From: Muraenolepis orangiensis
Taxonomy: Eukaryota; Chordata; Actinopteri; Gadiformes; Muraenolepididae
NCBI GenBank assembly: GCA_027704905.1
Contig: CM051020.1
Location: 14,443,955 to 14,507,954, forward strand
Reading direction: 5' to 3'
DNA length: 64,000 nucleotides
In this document: piece after piece, positions 16,910 through 35,399 of the stretch
How the letters are laid out: each line of letters starts with the position of its first letter
How positions within the stretch are numbered: position 1 is the first letter of the stretch
The notes under the pieces: model-generated
Seen by the model: only the letters and a program-made list of their open reading frames with translations
Told to the model about the DNA's origin: nothing
Databases searched by the model: none
Made by a program: the position numbers and the translations under genes

Positions 16910-18556
16910 TTATTTTGAAAGTATCAACGTGTCTGGTACCTGGGACTTCAGTGTGTGGAGTTCGCGGTGGGTCCTCCTGTACCTTTTCTCCATCTCCAGA
17001 AGCTTGTCCTTGAGCATCTCCCGGTCTTTCCTCTCCTTCAGAAAGTCTTCTTTGTAGACCTCAGCCTGAACGAAGGAGGAGGAGAAGGAAGCAGGGACAT
17101 TAAACAATGTTTACATCACGATGCGTCACTGCTGCTCCAGCAGACGAGAGGTTACCGCACAAATCACAGCACCCTTCTTTTGGTTTCGTGATGAGACCCA
17201 CCACATGCTATTGTGGTTGCGGTTACCATGACATCGTTTCAACAAGTCAACAAAATCCCTCACAAAAGCTGACACCCACTACATGTTGACATGAATGTTG
17301 GCAATTCAAATTTGGTGTGTTAGATTAGATTCTAATTTATTGTCATTGCACAAGCACATCGAAAGGAATTTGGCATCTAACCAGAGTGCAAATGTTGCAG
17401 TAAAGTGCATGGTGATATATCATGTAGTTATAGAAGAAGAATAGAAGTAGAATAAACAGGTATAAAATAACTTATAGAGTAGGTATGAGATATGTGCAGA
17501 ATTAAAGGTATATATATATATGTATATATATATACACATATATATACACACACAAGTATAAACAGGTAGTCGAATCCCCCCTGGAGGCTGAGGCTCCCAC
17601 ACCCTACACACTACTGGGCTCCATAGGCACTACTGTGTGAGAATAACACAACTTTAAGAACAGGTAAAAACCCACCTGGTGCTTCCAAACCTCGTCGTGT
17701 GGATGTTCTCTGGATTGGCCACAGACACCGTGGCCCTCAATGGCTTCATGTAAGGCCTGGAAAAACACAGCAGTTAGTTACACGTGTTGTTGACGTCAGC
17801 TTTTTGTAGTAGCTAGAAATACCACGATGACTATTGCAATGCTGAATGACTAAGCACGTTACAATTAGCTTAGTCATTGATTACATTTGTCCTTGGCGTT
17901 GTGGAAATCCCTCAATGTCGAAACAATACTAAAACACACAAACGCACACTCCCATTTGAATGACTCACCTGGTTGAGACGGCGGATCTCCTCTCGTTGGT
18001 GCTGCCCCCTGCTGGCCAAGTGTGCGTTCTGCACCCTGAGCAGCCGCTCGGCCTCTGTTGGACTCTGCGATAAATCATCATGTCCCTTAAGATAAAAACG
18101 TGTCTTTGCTGCTCCATCGTTCTCCTCTTGTACCCGTTGCTCCTCTCCGTTGTCGCGCATCACTTCATTTAGCGGGTGGGTGGGTTGGCTGGGATTGACC
18201 GACGGCTGTTGCTCTCTGACCTGAAGATGAAATATAAAAACATGTTTAATTACGCTCCGGAATTAATGTAAACATTAAAAATAATGTTAACCCAAACCAC
18301 ACAACGTGGCATATACATTTACCTTTTCTTTGTAATACTGGGTCATGACTTTGTACTGGTCCGCCCATTTCTTATTGATGGACATAAGCTGTGTCCCAAA
18401 AAAATGGAACAAATAAAATCAAAGATTAGACAGAGAGCAATAGTTAGTTGACTTCTATAAGTTGTATCCTCACCTATACCGTACCTCGTCCCTCTGCTTC
18501 AACACCTCATCCAACTGGGCCTGGACGGAGCTCTCATCTGCTGAAGACATGATGGT
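16910..18556 (-). CDS. TNIP/ABIN-like coiled-coil adaptor, copy A (five 3' exons)
   Basis: Probable ubiquitin-binding adaptor of the TNFAIP3-interacting (ABIN) family, which restrains NF-kB signalling in the cytosol. Exons in transcription order are 18556-18485, 18388-18323, 18220-17969, 17756-17676 and 17065-16910. All junctions are GT-AG and all exons are whole codons, so any exon can be skipped in frame. The last exon has the UBAN-type core QAEVYKEDFLKERKDRE in a coiled coil; exon 2 has LMSINKKW. The stop TAA is embedded in an AATAAA signal. From the ATG at 18550 the product is 206 residues, shorter than the usual 325-640, so upstream exons may exist. The first exon follows a consensus ttcttcctccag acceptor whose pyrimidine tract is a roughly 140-bp CT run, which suggests the ATG may be internal. 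Which TNIP paralogue this is remains open. Confidence 0.7.
17330..17610 (-). repeat. LINE 3' UTR-like insertion in the last TNIP-like intron (copy A)
   Basis: 'tctaatttattgtcattgca' and the following 'gtgcaaatgttgcagtaaag' block resemble reversed LINE 3' ends. It ends in TA and CA runs. The same sequence is at 50455-50740 in copy B. Confidence 0.4.
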
Positions 18557-18568
18557 CTGGAGGAAGAA

Positions 18569-18712
<144 letters not shown>

Positions 18713-19784
18713 GTGGTTAGAGCGTGTTTGATGCTTGATCTTCACAGCTCACTTCCGTTTACACACTCTGGGAAGTTCTCATGTCAATCGCTGCCAGTAA
18801 CACAAACACCATCATTTCCTGTGGCTACGGGACCACTATGTGCGCGTGTGTGTGTGTGTGTGTGTGCGTGTGCGTGTGCGTGTGTGTGTGGGTTACTGAA
18901 TATGAAACTGCGGTAAACCAACACGTTTAGCTAAGTGTTCTCATTTCTTGATTACATGTGTTGGTGGTGTTCTCGTGTCCTCGGCGAGTCCTCTGAGCTC
19001 CTCCTCCCCACTCCACCTGTGGATAGATATGTAATACATATATATTAGGCTATATCACATTTACATATATATGCAACATTTACATATACACATATACACT
19101 AGCTTTGTGGTAGAAGTAGTAGTAGTAGTAGTAAGATACAAAAGCGAATATATAATAGATAATATAACAATATCATATAATGGCGAATAGAACAATAGCA
19201 GAGAATATAACAAAATAATCTAATGGATCGATATAATAGAGAACAGAACAATATAATATAATGGAGCATAGAACAATGTACTGTAGAACAGAACATTACA
19301 ATATAATATATTATATAATGGAGAATAGAACAATATATAACATGATGGAGAGTAGAACCGATTAGTTAATTAATATGTCTACTAATTAATATTCCTACTA
19401 TTAACAGCGCGGGCTCACCGTTGTGGGCAGGTCGGTAGTGAAGGATACAGGTGGTCCAACGTGTCGGTGACCGGGTGGTTGTCCATGTCGGTCCGGTGAC
19501 TCTAGACAGGTCAGGAGTTCGAACCCTGAACCACACAAAATATGAAATATGAAGTCAAATATGAAGCCACGCCCAACTCTGGAATTAACATACGACCCGC
19601 CGAAACTTAATCTAAATAGTTCCACACTTGTAAAGTGGAGAAATGTGTTAAAAGTTGGTGAACCGCAGTCTCACTAACAGCGAGTGCCCGTTTCTTTAAC
19701 GTCCCCTCCGATCCAACTCCCCCAATCGAACGAATGATGAATGAATGAATGAAACACGTTCCGTGTGTGGGAATGAGTCCGAGT

Positions 19785-19863
19785 TGACGTCATCCCAACG
19801 TATAAATACGATCCCGTGTGACGTCAGCCCCAGCGGCCACGCCCACTCTTCAGCAGTCACGTG
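19785..19863. promoter_or_regulatory. Candidate promoter: two CRE palindromes flanking a TATA box, plus E-box (copy A)
   Basis: TGACGTCA occurs at 19785-19792 and 19819-19826, with TATAAATA between them at 19801-19808 and CACGTG at 19858-19863. The order and spacing are kept in copy B although the flanks have changed. The TATA box reads on the + strand, away from the TNIP-like gene, so which transcript it drives is unclear. Confidence 0.5.
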
Positions 19864-19870
19864 GGTTCCA

Positions 19871-21339
<1,469 letters not shown>

Positions 21340-22258
21340 TTGACCCACTTGGGACACAGACATTCACTGTGAGATGGAGTTAAGGCTCCTTTAACACAAT
21401 TCAAACCAGAAGCTTTCTGGGTAATGTTTACAGCGGGAGATTTGAATGTACCGGTTCTGTTGTAGTTCGCACGTCTTTACTGTTGCTGTTGCAAGCCTGA
21501 CTACTGCCGCTGTATTACTGTTCATTGTTGGGAGTAAACGTTTCGACTCGACAACCTGTCTACCGTCTCCTCGTTTCTACGCACTCCCACAATAGCATCT
21601 TTATCGTACCCACGCTGTTGTGTCACAGGCTGCACTCCTGCCTCCTTGCTTCCACAGCACTCGCCCGTATAGCTGCGCCCCCTTATCGCATTCCACATCC
21701 CAGTCTCCGTTTCCACAGCACTCGCCCGAATAGCCACGGCCCCTTATATCACTCCACATTCCAGTCTCCACGCTACCCCCACTACCACTACCGGATAGCC
21801 ACGCCCTCCTTGTTAATTCTCATCCGCAGCTGCAGCGCATCATTATTACGTCCCTACTTAATTCTACCCCTCACACGGGGCCAGATGTTCTCCGGACTAT
21901 GCAGACATTCCAGCGTTCTGATTCCCGTTCCCGTTCATGTTCCTGATCCACTGCCTGTCCCCGATTACTCTTCCGCCTGTTCCTGCCTGGGTCGTCTGCC
22001 CTGCCTGGTTACCGATCCACAGCCTGTCCCTGACTACGCCTCTGCCTGTCCCTGCCTGGTTCCCAATCCACCGCCTGTCCCTGACTACGCCTCTGCCTGT
22101 CCCTGCCTGGTTCGTCTACCCAGCCCGGTTCCTGATCACCTGCTTGTCCCCGACTACGTCTCTGCCCGCCCCCGTATTTAAAATAAATATCACAAACTGT
22201 CCATCTGGCGTTCTGTTCTTCCTGCTTTTGGGTCCCACCTACACCCGGCCGAGACATG
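21340..22258 (+). mobile_element. Unassigned LTR-like block, mostly absent from copy B
   Basis: Relative to copy B (near 54470) this is extra sequence, except for a short shared 'tctttatcgtacccacgctg' piece. It has pyrimidine-rich tandem units of about 69 bp (ctgcctgtccctgcctggtt) at about 21935-22175, then AATAAA at 22182 and a tail resembling other fish LTR ends (ccacctacacccggccgag). No coding domain is recognised. Confidence 0.35.
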
Positions 22259-22799
22259 TTAGATAGATTAGCGTACTACTACTGTAAAACGGATTCTGGA
22301 CTTCCCTTGATCCTTTTTGCTAACACATGAACATATCATCCATAACTCACTTTGTGTGTATGTTTTAGGTATTGTTTTAGAAATGCATACTGCAGGAGGG
22401 AATGGAGAGTAAGCATTACTGTGTACTTGTTACAAATGGCCAATCAATTTCTTGTATCTTGTATCTCCTGCTCCTGTGCCTCCCTCGTAGAACAGATCAC
22501 TTTTCTAGGGAGACACGTCTGACCTGTCCTCTGGAAAAGACAGATACTATTTTGGGTATGCCTGGGTTGGCCTACTAGTCACAGCAGGTTACTGTTACAC
22601 TTAAAGGTAGATTACACTCTGCAGCTGACGTGAGTTGCTTGCCGACGTCAAGGCTAATTTTAGGGTGCTGCTGGCATGCGGTAAGGACACACACAGAGTT
22701 AAATGACACCCTACATAACCTTAGTTTGGATCGGCACCAACCATTCTGGGATGAGACAATCAGAACAGAGGACTTTCTGGACTCATTACAGTTACTGCA

Positions 22800-23045
22800 C
22801 TGTACTGCACTGTATTCATGATGCTGCTGCACTACTGGCTTTAAAACCAGTTTAAAATGCTTTTAAATGCTATTGGCACAATTCAATACATGTAAATATC
22901 ACCCGTCAGTCACTTTATTGTTCTTTTTATGTTAATTTTTATTGTATATAGTAATTTTATAGTATTGTTTAAAAATTCCTACTGCGGGAGGGAATAGATA
23001 GTAAGCATTTCATTGTACTTGTTGACAAATGGCCATCTTGTAGAA
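22800..23045 (+). mobile_element. LINE 3' UTR fragment
   Basis: It contains 'cactttattg' and 'tactgcgggagggaatagat'. It matches the 3' tail of the L2-like element at 11640-11830 (reverse) and the copies at 40880-41085 (minus) and 55060-55330 (plus). Confidence 0.55.
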
Positions 23046-23271
23046 GTCACTCAAAGCAGCATATTTATGCTGTGTGCCTTTGCCAAAACTGTGTCACGGT
23101 TCATTCTCTTCCTGTCAAGGGTATTAACTGGGGTGCTGATGAGAGACGGTCTTCACCCTCCTGGATTAGGGGCCTCAATTAGGTCATAAAACAGACAGAC
23201 GTCTTGCTGGGGTGCAGGTGATTGGCTAACCTGCTAGCGACTTACTAGCCAACGTTGCAGAGTCTAGAAAG

Positions 23272-25362
23272 AACACTCAGTGGGTTAACTGAGCTAGTTA
23301 GCCTGGGGGTGATGTAGTCCTGGCACTGAGGCGCCTCCATGTTTTAATAGTATATATAACTGATATAAACTGGAGGTTTATAGAACACCTACACTGGATT
23401 GAGGATTGCGGCCTGCAGGGTACACTGCCTGATCTGCAGCCATCGACTCTGCTGCTCCTCTTATTTTCAAAAAGCACACTAGAAGAAGACCTAGACCTAG
23501 AAGAATGGAGTCACTCAGATCCTCAAACAAAGACAATGTTGTTCCACCAAACTTGAAGTCTATCATCTTGCGTGACACGACAGCCTGCTCAGCTACAAAA
23601 AACACATTGACTGCTTCTAGAGACGCCTACCTCATCATTCTGCACTATACATTTGAAACAAAAACAACCCTAAGTTTCTCTATGACACTGAAAAAAGAGA
23701 AGCAACCTCAGGAAGTGGGCACCTCTCTCTTGGCGTGCAACTTCCCAGAATTGTGGACAGCAATTTGAGGTCAGCTTGATCTCAGTGCCGCTATTTTGTC
23801 CTGCGGGATACACAAATCCACAGATAGCGAACAACAGGCTTCAAGAGAAGAAGCGAGGCAGTGTGGACTTGAAGAATCTTTACTCTCCTTTCTCTCAAAC
23901 ACAATGTTGTACGCCCTCTGTGCAGCATACTCTGAAAGCCCCTTCACTTTTTAAGAGGATGAGGCGATGGGGATAGGACACATCATGTCTGTCAATGTCT
24001 TCTGATGTGTCAGACTGAGGAGCAGAACGGTTTGTTGCGACCTCGGTCTTGTAAGTGGAGACATGACCTTTGACATACCCTGTTCTCTTTACCTGCATGA
24101 GCACACGTGCTGTGCACATAGAACTCATTGAGTCAATGGACGCATCAAGCTTCATCCACGCCTTATGCCGCTTCTCTGCACTGCGAAACAGATCCGTTCC
24201 AACTGTGGCACCAACTTTACAGGCACCTGCAAGGAGTTGGAAATACACCTCGCTGACCCTAAAAAAGCCTAATGTCAGGAAGTACTTTAGTGAAGAGGGC
24301 TGCACATGGGTCTTCAACCCTCCCCACTTGTCGCACATGGGAGGAGTCTGGGAGCGGATGATGAGTATCCAGAAGGATACTCAATGCTATGCTCCAACAA
24401 ACCAGTCCCTCAAGGCTCACTCATGTCGTCCACCTTAATGGCAGAGGTCACGGCCCCCATCTCTTCAGATCCAGAGTCCCCCTTTCTCCTGTCGCCAGCT
24501 ACCATCCAGACACAAAAGGTGTGTGTCCCCCTGCCTCCTCCTGGAACATTTAACAGAAGAGATCTCCACTGCTGGCGGTGGAGATCTCTTCTGTTAAATG
24601 TTCAGCATCTTGCCAACTCCTTCTGGAACAAATTGAGGAGGGAGTACCTTGCAACACTTCAAAGCCACAGCAAGTGGCAAGACGACCGGCCTAATGTAAA
24701 AGAGGGTGACCTGGTCCTGTTGAAGGACAATCGAGGGAAGCGAAATGAGTTGCCCATGGCCCTGGTCACAAAGACATCCCCTGACAAAGATGGAAACGTC
24801 AGGTAGTTGGAACTTATAGTCACAAAATCTGGGTCGGGCAAAACCTACTTGAGGCCTGTGTACGAGACTATTCTTAATAAGACTCAAATATGTCTCCCTT
24901 GTCCTTCAGATAAGCACAGCAAGGTAGAGCTATTTAATTAGTGGTATTCAATAATCAATTTCAGATGGGGTGTCACGTTCTATAACAACTACATCTTTTA
25001 TTTGTGTTTTCACCCCCACTAGTGGACGCTGAAAATCATTGCTTCCGATGGTTAAGGTTTGTTTCTGGTTGCAATAGAGTTTCATGCATGTGGTCATATT
25101 CCAGCTATACAGCTATTCTTTTAATTTCATTGTTTAATTGTGCTTTTTTTTATTACTGGGGGATACCCAAATCCACCAATAGCGCACCACTTTGTCTTTG
25201 AGGGAAAGGAGAGTAAAGATTATCCAAGTGTACACTGCCTCGGTTCTTCTCTTGAAGCCTGTTGTTTCGCTATCTGTCAATTTGTGTATCCCGCACACAC
25301 ATTGAGGATAGAATAGCCGCCATCCAAACAATTGACCAAAGCATTCTCCTCGATTGTCTTGA
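23272..25362 (+). mobile_element. BEL/Pao-type retroelement remnant, copy A only
   Basis: The copy B counterpart lacks this roughly 2.1-kb block (near 56810). On the + strand, 24067-24365 encodes an integrase-core segment (CMSTRAVHIELIES, FNPPHLSHMGGVWERM). From 24594 on it encodes the C-terminal part typical of BEL/Pao polyproteins (LANSFWNKLRREYL, KEGDLVLLKDNRG). There are frameshifts and a stop at 24804, and reverse transcriptase is missing. Inverted copies of a roughly 110-130 bp sequence flank it at about 23790-23915 and 25190-25320. Confidence 0.75.
24544..24603. repeat. Perfect 26-bp palindrome inside the BEL/Pao coding region
   Basis: Arms at 24544-24569 and 24578-24603 are exact reverse complements around an 8-nt loop. 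The arm begins gaacatttaacagaagagat. Confidence 0.95.
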
Positions 25363-26266
25363 ACAAGACTAGAACCTCACTAGAACCAGAACATGGTATG
25401 CTGCAGAGTGTTGTGTGGGGATGAAAAATGATTTATTTATTATTTTTGGTTTAGTAGAGCGTGATCATGGGAAGACACAGGCAGCCATTTACCAAGCACA
25501 TAGAGTTGATGGGTGTACATGACTCTTTAAGAGGGAAACTTACACATTGTGGGCAGTAACAACAAAAAAACCCAAAGGCGTTGGGTGTGACCGTGGTACA
25601 GCGTTAACGATTGGTCGAGGCTGAATGGGTCATGGCGGGAGAGGTATATGTAGTATAATAGTCCAACACAGACCGAGAGTCTGGGTTGATAAGCAGTACA
25701 TTGTAAAGTCAGGAAGGGAGCTCTCTATGAGACTTGCAAAGAGACTTTATACAAAACGTTTATTTAATTACGTATATGGATACTTTTATGCCTACTTGAC
25801 TCAAAGTATTCAAATACAGGCTATAGGCTTCAATAAACTCTTATGCTGAAAGCATATATTTAGTTTCTCTTCCCTTTTATCTGAAAATGTATTATTAGTT
25901 TTACTGGCACAGGTTACTCAAGTATTAGCATTATATATGTGTTCATTACACTATGAAAATAGTTATTTACAATCAATTAGTCAATACCCGTGGCATAATC
26001 TCGGATCCAGGATCCAGAAGATCGATAATGCAATAGCATTAAAGGGACGGGATTGACTTTGTTTCAGCACCACAAATCCCAACGGCCATCAAAACGGTCA
26101 GACTTCATAGACAACCCAGGCTTGTTTCAGCTGCTTCTGCTCGCCTACTACGGCTATCCGCACCACGTGTACAACGGCGGTTGAGGACGTCTGGAGATTA
26201 GGGAATTAGTTAGTTTAGGGCGGGAATCGCTACAGAAGGACTTTTGGAACGTAGCCCAAAAGGTGT

Positions 26267-31640
<5,374 letters not shown>

Positions 31641-32537
31641 CTTTGAGTCGGTGTGTGTGTAGACAACTTAACGGAGGATGTGGTTGAACACTGAACAGAA
31701 TTATTATTTTTATTATCAGCGATGGGTTTGCTGTTACAGTTGAACACACAACATACATGGTTGGTGTACTGGGAGTTACACACAACGCCTCATATAGTAG
31801 TAGTCTAATAGTAAAGAGTCGGCCTAGGGATCAACACAGCCTTGTAAAACCAGGAAGGGTTACACAGTTAGTTGATTATTAACAAATACAACACAAAACT
31901 AACAGAAAGAGATTAAAGCAGCAAACAGAAACACTGAACTGGCTGAACTATCTGTTGGTAGTCATCCATACTTTCATACCATTTCATCCAAAGTGACTTT
32001 CCAATGTCAATCTTAGACACACGTCATTAAGGGGTTACCAGAATACATTGGGCTTCCAGCCCAGAACCAATTTGGCTCTGTTTCAGACGGGTCTGGTCTT
32101 GGGTACCAATGAGGTCCACATTCTCCCTGTGGTTGAGAGTAAATTACTGGTAAAATTCATATTCTCTAGGAGCCTCACTGTTTGTTCGTGTTCTTGAAAT
32201 TCATATTTTGTGCCCTTTGTATCTTAATTTATCTATTAAGATAAACGATGAGCCCTAAAAAAGCGAAGCTTAAACAAGTGACATAAGCTAAGCGTCAATA
32301 TGCTATCAGCTAAATGCCGGGACGCGGAGCTCAGGGTCCAATCCCGGGGCACCCCTGGGTCTGAAGGAGGCTGGTGGAGCACGTCTGACAGGAGGGGTCC
32401 TGGGGGCTCCGGACACACTGGAGCATCTTCAAGGTCCTGGGGACAAGAATCAAACGGCTTCCGGATAAACTGTAGTACACACAACCGGCCACTAGAGGCC
32501 ACGTTAAACTATCAATAATGTAGCATATATACATATG
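31641..32537. other. Intergenic DNA, no gene recognised
   Basis: No exon or element is confidently recognised. The short ORFs at 32236-32642 have no recognisable domain. Confidence 0.5.
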
Positions 32538-32545
32538 GTCTAATC

Positions 32546-33317
32546 CAGTGGTTCCCAACCTGGGGGGCGCGCCCCCCTTGGGGGGGCGCCAAAGATCGCA
32601 GGGGGGGCGCCAGGCCTCAGATGATTTGAGGCCTAATATCATATTTCGATTTATTTATTTATTTATTTATTTTTTTTTACATATAATTGTAACGCAATAC
32701 ATGATTGTCGCTAAAAGCCTTGTCTCTACATTACAATAAAATATAGAAATTTATTGATTAATTAATTTTAATAAAAATTCTACAAATTAATCTGATACTC
32801 CTCCGATTCGCGCCAACATTGACGTTACTGTGTCAGCTTCCGTGGTAGTAACAGTTTGCTGTGCTTGCTAGCTAGCGACCAACTTCATAAGGTGAATATT
32901 TTGTCTAAAAATGTCTGAAAAACGTAAAGGAGATGACAGCTCATCTGCAATCAAAAAGAAAATGAGGACCTACCTAGAGAGCTATCTTAACTTAGGTTTC
33001 ATGGAGGGAACGGACAAAACCCGCCCAGAGTGTGTGATATGCAGAGAGAAGCTAGCCAACGACAGCATGAAACCCTGCAAAATGAAGAGACACCAACAGA
33101 CCATGCACCCAGAAACGGTCGGGCGTGATCGGGACTTTTTCATAAAGAAACAACAGTTTGTTAGGGCTGGCAGCGATGTACAGAAGGCCACCGAGGCCTC
33201 TTTTGAATGTGCACTTTTAAAAGCAAAGGCAAAGTCCGGGGGGGGGGGGGGGGGGGGCGCAAATTCCAACAGGAGTCATTTGGGGGGGCTCTGGGTGAAA
33301 AAGGTTGGGAACCCCTG
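32546..33317 (+). mobile_element. Non-autonomous hAT (Charlie-like) element carrying a BED-finger ORF, copy 1
   Basis: A 772-bp element with inverted ends cagtggttcccaacc and ggttgggaacccctg and a perfect 8-bp target duplication gtctaatc (32538-32545 and 33318-33325). The ORF from 32911 (MSEKRKGDDSSSAIKKKM) contains a BED-type zinc finger (CVICREKL, then KRHQQTMHP). It then runs into a G17 tract where the catalytic part of the transposase has been deleted. It is almost identical to 49212-49977, so both moved recently with a transposase supplied elsewhere. Confidence 0.95.
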
Positions 33318-33689
33318 GTCTAATCAACCGTGCACTGTTTACCTTCACTGACATCAATGTTACGTTTCCGTTCTCTTCTTGCTTATTAAGTCTTGTAGTT
33401 TTGCTGTGAGACCCAATTCCAGCCGGGATTAAAGGGGTCCTACACCACCAGGTGTGAGTGAGATCAGCCAAGTTACTGTCAGTCCTCCCTCTACAATCTG
33501 TTACTTGGTGACATCACGCGGTGGGAGTGTCCAACCAGATGTGTGAGGGATAGATCCATCTACCGGTTGGTACAGTCCACTGGGTAGGCACGAGAGATCT
33601 GGGTGGATACTGCCATGGTGGGATGTTACCAAGTAACAGACACTTTTCTATATGACCCCTATTGCATCTGTGGTGAGTGTGTGTGGTTG

Positions 33690-33822
33690 GCCCCAATCAG
33701 ATTGACCAGACTCTAATCAGTCTGACTGGGGCAAGGTGAGGCTGCTTCACCTTGCTCAGTCAGACTGATTAGAGTCTGGTTGAAGCAGCCTCACCTGGCC
33801 TCAGTCAGACCGATTAGACTCT
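33690..33822. repeat. Inverted pair of the FBXL7 45-bp minisatellite units
   Basis: One forward unit (about 33705-33749) is followed by inverted unit sequence (about 33752-33822), forming a hairpin centred near 33750. The unit is the one repeated at 6852-7588. Confidence 0.85.
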
Positions 33823-34089
33823 GGGGCGGTCGGGTGAGCCTGAACACCGGTGGTGAATGAGAGCAATCAAGGCCTGCAGGTTAACCCAGCAAATCATCTA
33901 CTGCCTCTGTTGTGGTGTCACAGGAGTCCAGAAAAGACACGCTTGTTATCGTATATATGTTACTGTATAACATGCATGATGAAGAAGCCATGGTGTCTAT
34001 TCATATCTAGATCCATCCATTTCAACCTTTTCTAGGAGGAAATCCTAAAACACATGCAGCATTTTAAATGTTTGTTTTTTTTAACTCAC

Positions 34090-34214
34090 GGGTCGTTGTC
34101 TGTGCAGGTCCATTTGAATCCTCGGTGCTGAAGGATCTCGATGAGGTCCACGATGGATCCTCGACCACATGACTCCCTGCCGGAGAGAAGCTCACAGACA
34201 GTGGCGCCGCCAAG

Positions 34215-34300
<86 letters not shown>

Positions 34301-34455
34301 AGCAAACACACACAATAAACCATTGTGTGTTTATCGTACATACAATGAAGGTCATTGAAATGCAGTCAAAGTTCTCCTTACCTCTCCCTGTTGAAGGCAG
34401 AGTGGATTGACCCGTTAAGGAGGACTGTGATGTTGCCGCACGCTGCTTCTGCAAA
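34090..34455 (-). pseudogene. Remnant of a third CD38/BST1-type cyclase (two exons)
   Basis: Minus-strand exons at 34455-34382 (FAEAACGNITVLLNGS, 74 nt) and 34176-34090 (ESCGRGSIVDLIEILQHRGF, 87 nt) have the same phases and nearly the same lengths as cyclase exons 5 and 7. Splice sites are intact. Exon 6, which carries the catalytic Glu in the other copies, is not found between them; a CA run (34216-34295) lies there instead. No other exon was found within reach. It is therefore probably a decayed or partial gene, or an array member broken by rearrangement. Its sequence is quite distinct from copies A and B, so it is older than their duplication. Confidence 0.75.
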
Positions 34456-34929
34456 CTGTCGTGAACGGCAGAATAAAGTGACTTTATTATTTTGTCCTTT
34501 ATTTATTATTAATGTACATTAACATACTGTAGTGAGCAAGGCATTGCATCTACTTCCTACAAGCAGCTCACCGTAACCAATCTTGAAACATACCTTTGTG
34601 GTTTAATGTTTTTTGACTAATCAAGTAGTGTGTAATGTGATTATGTGATTATATTCTTTCCCGTTCTCGTGTTGTTTTGCCGCCCCCCCAGTCTTTTGTG
34701 TTCCTTCTGAAGAAGACTTCCTTGACATTTAGAAGTCATTAAGAGTGGCTCTTTGCCCTCAAGGGTAGCAGAGTGGCATTTACACTCTGGCATGTGAAGC
34801 CCTTTCAGACTGTGGGAGCGTGATTACAGGGTATACCGTGGACAGGACTTGACTTGTTGGACCAGCTTCACAACTGTGTATTGAAGATGACGATTAATGA
34901 TTAAAGATGGAAAGCACTATAGAAACTAG

Positions 34930-35140
34930 AGGGACCTCAGTAGAGCGCCACCCTGGAACTGGATCTGGATTCAGACCAAAATCAAATGAGCTGTTCCTCG
35001 GCCCGTAAGCAATCTAACCACCAAGTGCTGTCCAATTGTGTACATAACTTTTTGAGTTATCTTGCTAACAGACAAACAGACAATCAGGGGTGAAAACAGA
35101 ACCTCCGGTCCATCTTGCAGGGCGGAGGTAAGAGAGTGAG
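34930..35140 (-). repeat. Common fish interspersed repeat
   Basis: It includes 'tttttgagttatcttgctaa' with a 'cagacaaacagac' tail and 'gggcggaggtaag'. A related piece in opposite orientation with a GTCT run is at 38800-38890. Family name not assigned. Confidence 0.45.
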
Positions 35141-35399
35141 TTAGACTCTGCCTACCTCCTGCGATGCCTGTCTCCATAGTGAGTAGACCGGGTGGTGAGG
35201 GCCCGTGGACCATTCTGGACAAGAATCAAAATCAAACCCTGTGTAAAAAATAACTAAAAATACATAAAAACACATGCTAAATGAATACCAGGGATAAAAC
35301 TGACACAAAGCAACACAATAAATGGATTTAATATGTCAACAGAGCATCAGTGTGTCATAAGGACACATAGCCCAAAGCGCTTTACAATTATTGCCTCAA

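Noticed and set aside
19401..19625. Minus-strand frame upstream of the TNIP-like gene, considered as a 5' exon
   Set aside because: Part of it is absent from copy B, and neither splice sites nor a recognisable domain support it.
32911..33351. BED-finger ORF considered as a host ZBED gene
   Set aside because: It lies wholly within a hAT element with perfect ends and target duplications and recurs in a second copy.
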